Shown: positions 62,386 to 64,000 of the stretch, in pieces
Numbering within the stretch: position 1 is the stretch's first letter
How the letters are laid out: each line of letters opens with the position of its first letter
NCBI RefSeq assembly: GCF_025499605.1
Contig: NZ_JAFMVC010000006.1
Coordinates: forward strand, 177,258 to 241,257
Direction: 5' to 3'
From: Carboxylicivirga litoralis
GTDB taxonomy: Bacteria > Bacteroidota > Bacteroidia > Bacteroidales > Marinilabiliaceae
Length of the DNA stretch: 64,000 nt
Program-made: the position numbers and the translations under genes
Notes under the pieces: model-generated
What the model saw: the letters and a program-made list of their open reading frames with translations, nothing else
What the model was told of the DNA's origin: nothing
Database searches by the model: none

Positions 62386-63837
62386 ATGCAGAAAGCTCTC
62401 AGGTATATACTCCTTATAATGTTGGTTTTTAGCATCAAACTCACTGAAGCACAACAAAACCTTACTTTGTTTCTGATGCACGATGTGCCACAAGCCAACT
62501 ATGTCAATCCGGCCGTTAGCTACCAATGCAAGTGGATTGTTGGTTTCCCGGGGCTGGCTTCAACGCATGTTAATTATAACAACAGTGCTTTTTCACTGAA
62601 TGAAGGCTTGCGCTACGATAGCTCGGTGGATTCAACCTACTTTAATTTCGACCAGGTGGTTGATAATTTTAATAATACCGAGATAGTGCAATCATCGGTT
62701 TATTATACCCCGCTATATGCCGGTTTCTGGTTAAAGAATAACTGGATAACCTTATCAGTGACTGAGAAAATAACGTCTTACAACACTGTACCTAAAGAAG
62801 TGGCCGAACTAGTATGGTATGGAAACACTCCATTTGTGGGGCGTCAGGCTTCCATCAATGGTTTAAGAGTAAATGGCCTGCATTTCAGGGAGTATGCCCT
62901 GGGCATTGCGCGCGATGTGTCTGAACGATTAACATTAGGGGTGCATGCCAAGTTGTTGTTTGGTAAAGGATCGGTTTATACGCCCAAAACACAAGGAGGC
63001 TTGACCACTAATTCCAATAATTTTGGTTTGCTTATTGATTTAGATACCAAAATCCACACGTCTTTTCCCATTGAAGTAGAGCTGGATGATGAAGGATATG
63101 TCGAAAATATTGAATTACGCGAAGATGTTGACTGGATGCAATACATGATGAACAAAAAGAACCTGGGCATGGGCTTCGATTTTGGTTTTATCTATCAATA
63201 CGATGAAAAGACGACGTTCTCAGGCAGTTTGCTTAACCTGGGGCTTATCAGCTGGGGCAGCGATCTGAATACCTTTGTATCGGATGGGGTGTTTGAATTC
63301 ACAGGCACCGATTCATCCACCGACTTTAACAGTGGCGATTATGCCCAGGAACTTAATGACAGCTTGCGTCACCAGTTTTTGCCGGTTCCCGACAATGGCG
63401 GTTTTACCACCCGCTTAACGCCAGAGCTCTACCTGGGAGCCACGCGAACGCTCACCAATCATCTGAACGCAGGAGCTGTTTTTTACAGCCGACTGCAACG
63501 TAATAAACTAATGCCGGCCTTCACTCTATCGGCTAACACTTATGATTATAGACGATTCAATGCGTCGCTGTCGTATACCGCCATCAATGGCGATTACTTT
63601 AATATAGGTGCCGGATTAGGTGTTAAGATGGGCGTGTTTCATCTGCATGCTGCCGCCGATAACCTGTTTGGTTTCTTCAAACTCGAAAACCAACGCAATC
63701 TCAACCTGCGTTTTGGTTTGAGTATTGTACCCCGCTGTGATGAACCCAAAGGGAAACAGCCAAAATCAAAAAATGGCATTAGTGCCATGCCTTGTTATCA
63801 CAGCCCGTATAAGGGAGAAGGAAAAAGGAAGCGGTAA
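62386..63837 (+). CDS. DUF5723 family outer-membrane beta-barrel protein
   Basis: A 483-residue protein with a signal peptide (ILLIMLVFSIKLTEA-QQ). NLTLFLMHDVPQANYVNPAV resembles the PorP/SprF-like start of Bacteroidota barrels. Middle blocks include YALGIARDVSERLTLGVHAKLLFGKG, MGFDFGFIYQYDEKTTFSGSLLNLG, LTPELYLGATRTL and NIGAGLGVKMGVFHLHAAADNLFGFF, consistent with DUF5723 and a transmembrane barrel. The last about 30 residues (PKGKQPKSKNGISAMPC ... KGEGKRKR) form a basic non-barrel tail that is unusual. It follows the lipoprotein gene without a gap. The function is unknown. Confidence 0.82.
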   Translation: MQKALRYILLIMLVFSIKLTEAQQNLTLFLMHDVPQANYVNPAVSYQCKWIVGFPGLASTHVNYNNSAFSLNEGLRYDSSVDSTYFNFDQVVDNFNNTEIVQSSVYYTPLYAGFWLKNNWITLSVTEKITSYNTVPKEVAELVWYGNTPFVGRQASINGLRVNGLHFREYALGIARDVSERLTLGVHAKLLFGKGSVYTPKTQGGLTTNSNNFGLLIDLDTKIHTSFPIEVELDDEGYVENIELREDVDWMQYMMNKKNLGMGFDFGFIYQYDEKTTFSGSLLNLGLISWGSDLNTFVSDGVFEFTGTDSSTDFNSGDYAQELNDSLRHQFLPVPDNGGFTTRLTPELYLGATRTLTNHLNAGAVFYSRLQRNKLMPAFTLSANTYDYRRFNASLSYTAINGDYFNIGAGLGVKMGVFHLHAAADNLFGFFKLENQRNLNLRFGLSIVPRCDEPKGKQPKSKNGISAMPCYHSPYKGEGKRKR

Positions 63838-63857
63838 GCACAAGAGTAAAAAAGTAT

Positions 63858-63891
63858 CGCATCTTTATTTACATGATATAATAAAGGTGCG
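63858..63891 (+). terminator. hairpin after the DUF5723 gene, probable terminator
   Basis: CGCATCTTTATT (63858-63869) pairs with AATAAAGGTGCG (63880-63891) with one G-T pair; ACTTTATGTTTTGG follows. No further gene is visible to the window end. Confidence 0.6.
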
Positions 63892-64000
63892 ACTTTATGT
63901 TTTGGACCTAAGTACATGACAAAAGTTTATAACATTTATCTAAATCGCTGTTATTTATTGGATTGATTAACGCATTTGCGATTCTAATCAGTCCGTATTT

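Overview
The window looks like chromosomal core and accessory DNA of a member of the Bacteroidota, probably a marine or sediment Marinilabiliales-type anaerobe. The evidence is TonB-dependent receptors with N-terminal carboxypeptidase-like domains, lipoproteins with acidic residues just after the lipidated Cys, BACON, DUF4493, DUF5689, DUF5723 and choice-of-anchor J domains, BlaI/M56-TonB regulators, a split methylmalonyl-CoA mutase, the lysS-gpsA-pgi neighbourhood, and promoters of the Bacteroidota type (a -7 box close to TAnnTTTG, sometimes with TTG about 20 bases upstream). I see no rRNA, tRNA, CRISPR array, insertion sequence or prophage.

Layout. 1-1855: a minus-strand pair, an alpha/beta hydrolase followed by a PAS sensor protein cut by the window edge. 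2062-12196: a minus-strand surface locus with three unrelated secreted nucleases (endonuclease I, DNase I-like EEP, and NUC1-type DRGH), a TonB receptor and two adhesin-like lipoproteins. I read it as an extracellular nucleic-acid degradation and uptake locus. Its upstream region holds a palindrome placed over a candidate -33 box. 12657-16120: a small outer-membrane barrel, an LRR protein and a PHP phosphoesterase. 16333-20824: mutA and mutB with a four-helix-bundle (23S intervening-sequence type) gene inserted between them and flanked by heptad-periodic DNA. 21021-34117: housekeeping genes (DMT transporter, metG, LD-carboxypeptidase, yraN, a LAS-type metallopeptidase, an acyl-CoA ligase, DUF2179, pgi, gpsA, lysS). 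34312-38522: two orphan histidine kinases, a permuted papain-like peptidase and a HAD phosphatase. 38701-46847: a plus-strand series of two outer-membrane barrels (one with an N-terminal helix-hairpin-helix), a C_GCAxxG_C_C protein, SbcD and SbcC. 47352-50360: YfiR and a TonB receptor. 50480-52527: a small Gly-rich protein and glyS. 52833-56342: an unknown secreted protein, a WG-repeat/beta-barrel fusion and its barrel-only paralogue. 56471-59109: a flavodoxin-like protein, then BlaI and an M56-TonB fusion, with two matching operator-like palindromes. 59545-63837: a DUF255 thioredoxin-like lipoprotein, a small lipoprotein and a DUF5723 barrel.

The intergenic DNA is the least ordinary part. 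There are at least eight degenerate arrays with a seven-base period, five long imperfect hairpin repeats of the ACCACAAAGGCAC / CACAGAGACGCAAAG kind, several near-identical terminator hairpins, and one convergent gap (59250-59446) whose arms can pair in mutually exclusive ways. All functional statements are based on reading the sequence and on family knowledge; no database search was run.
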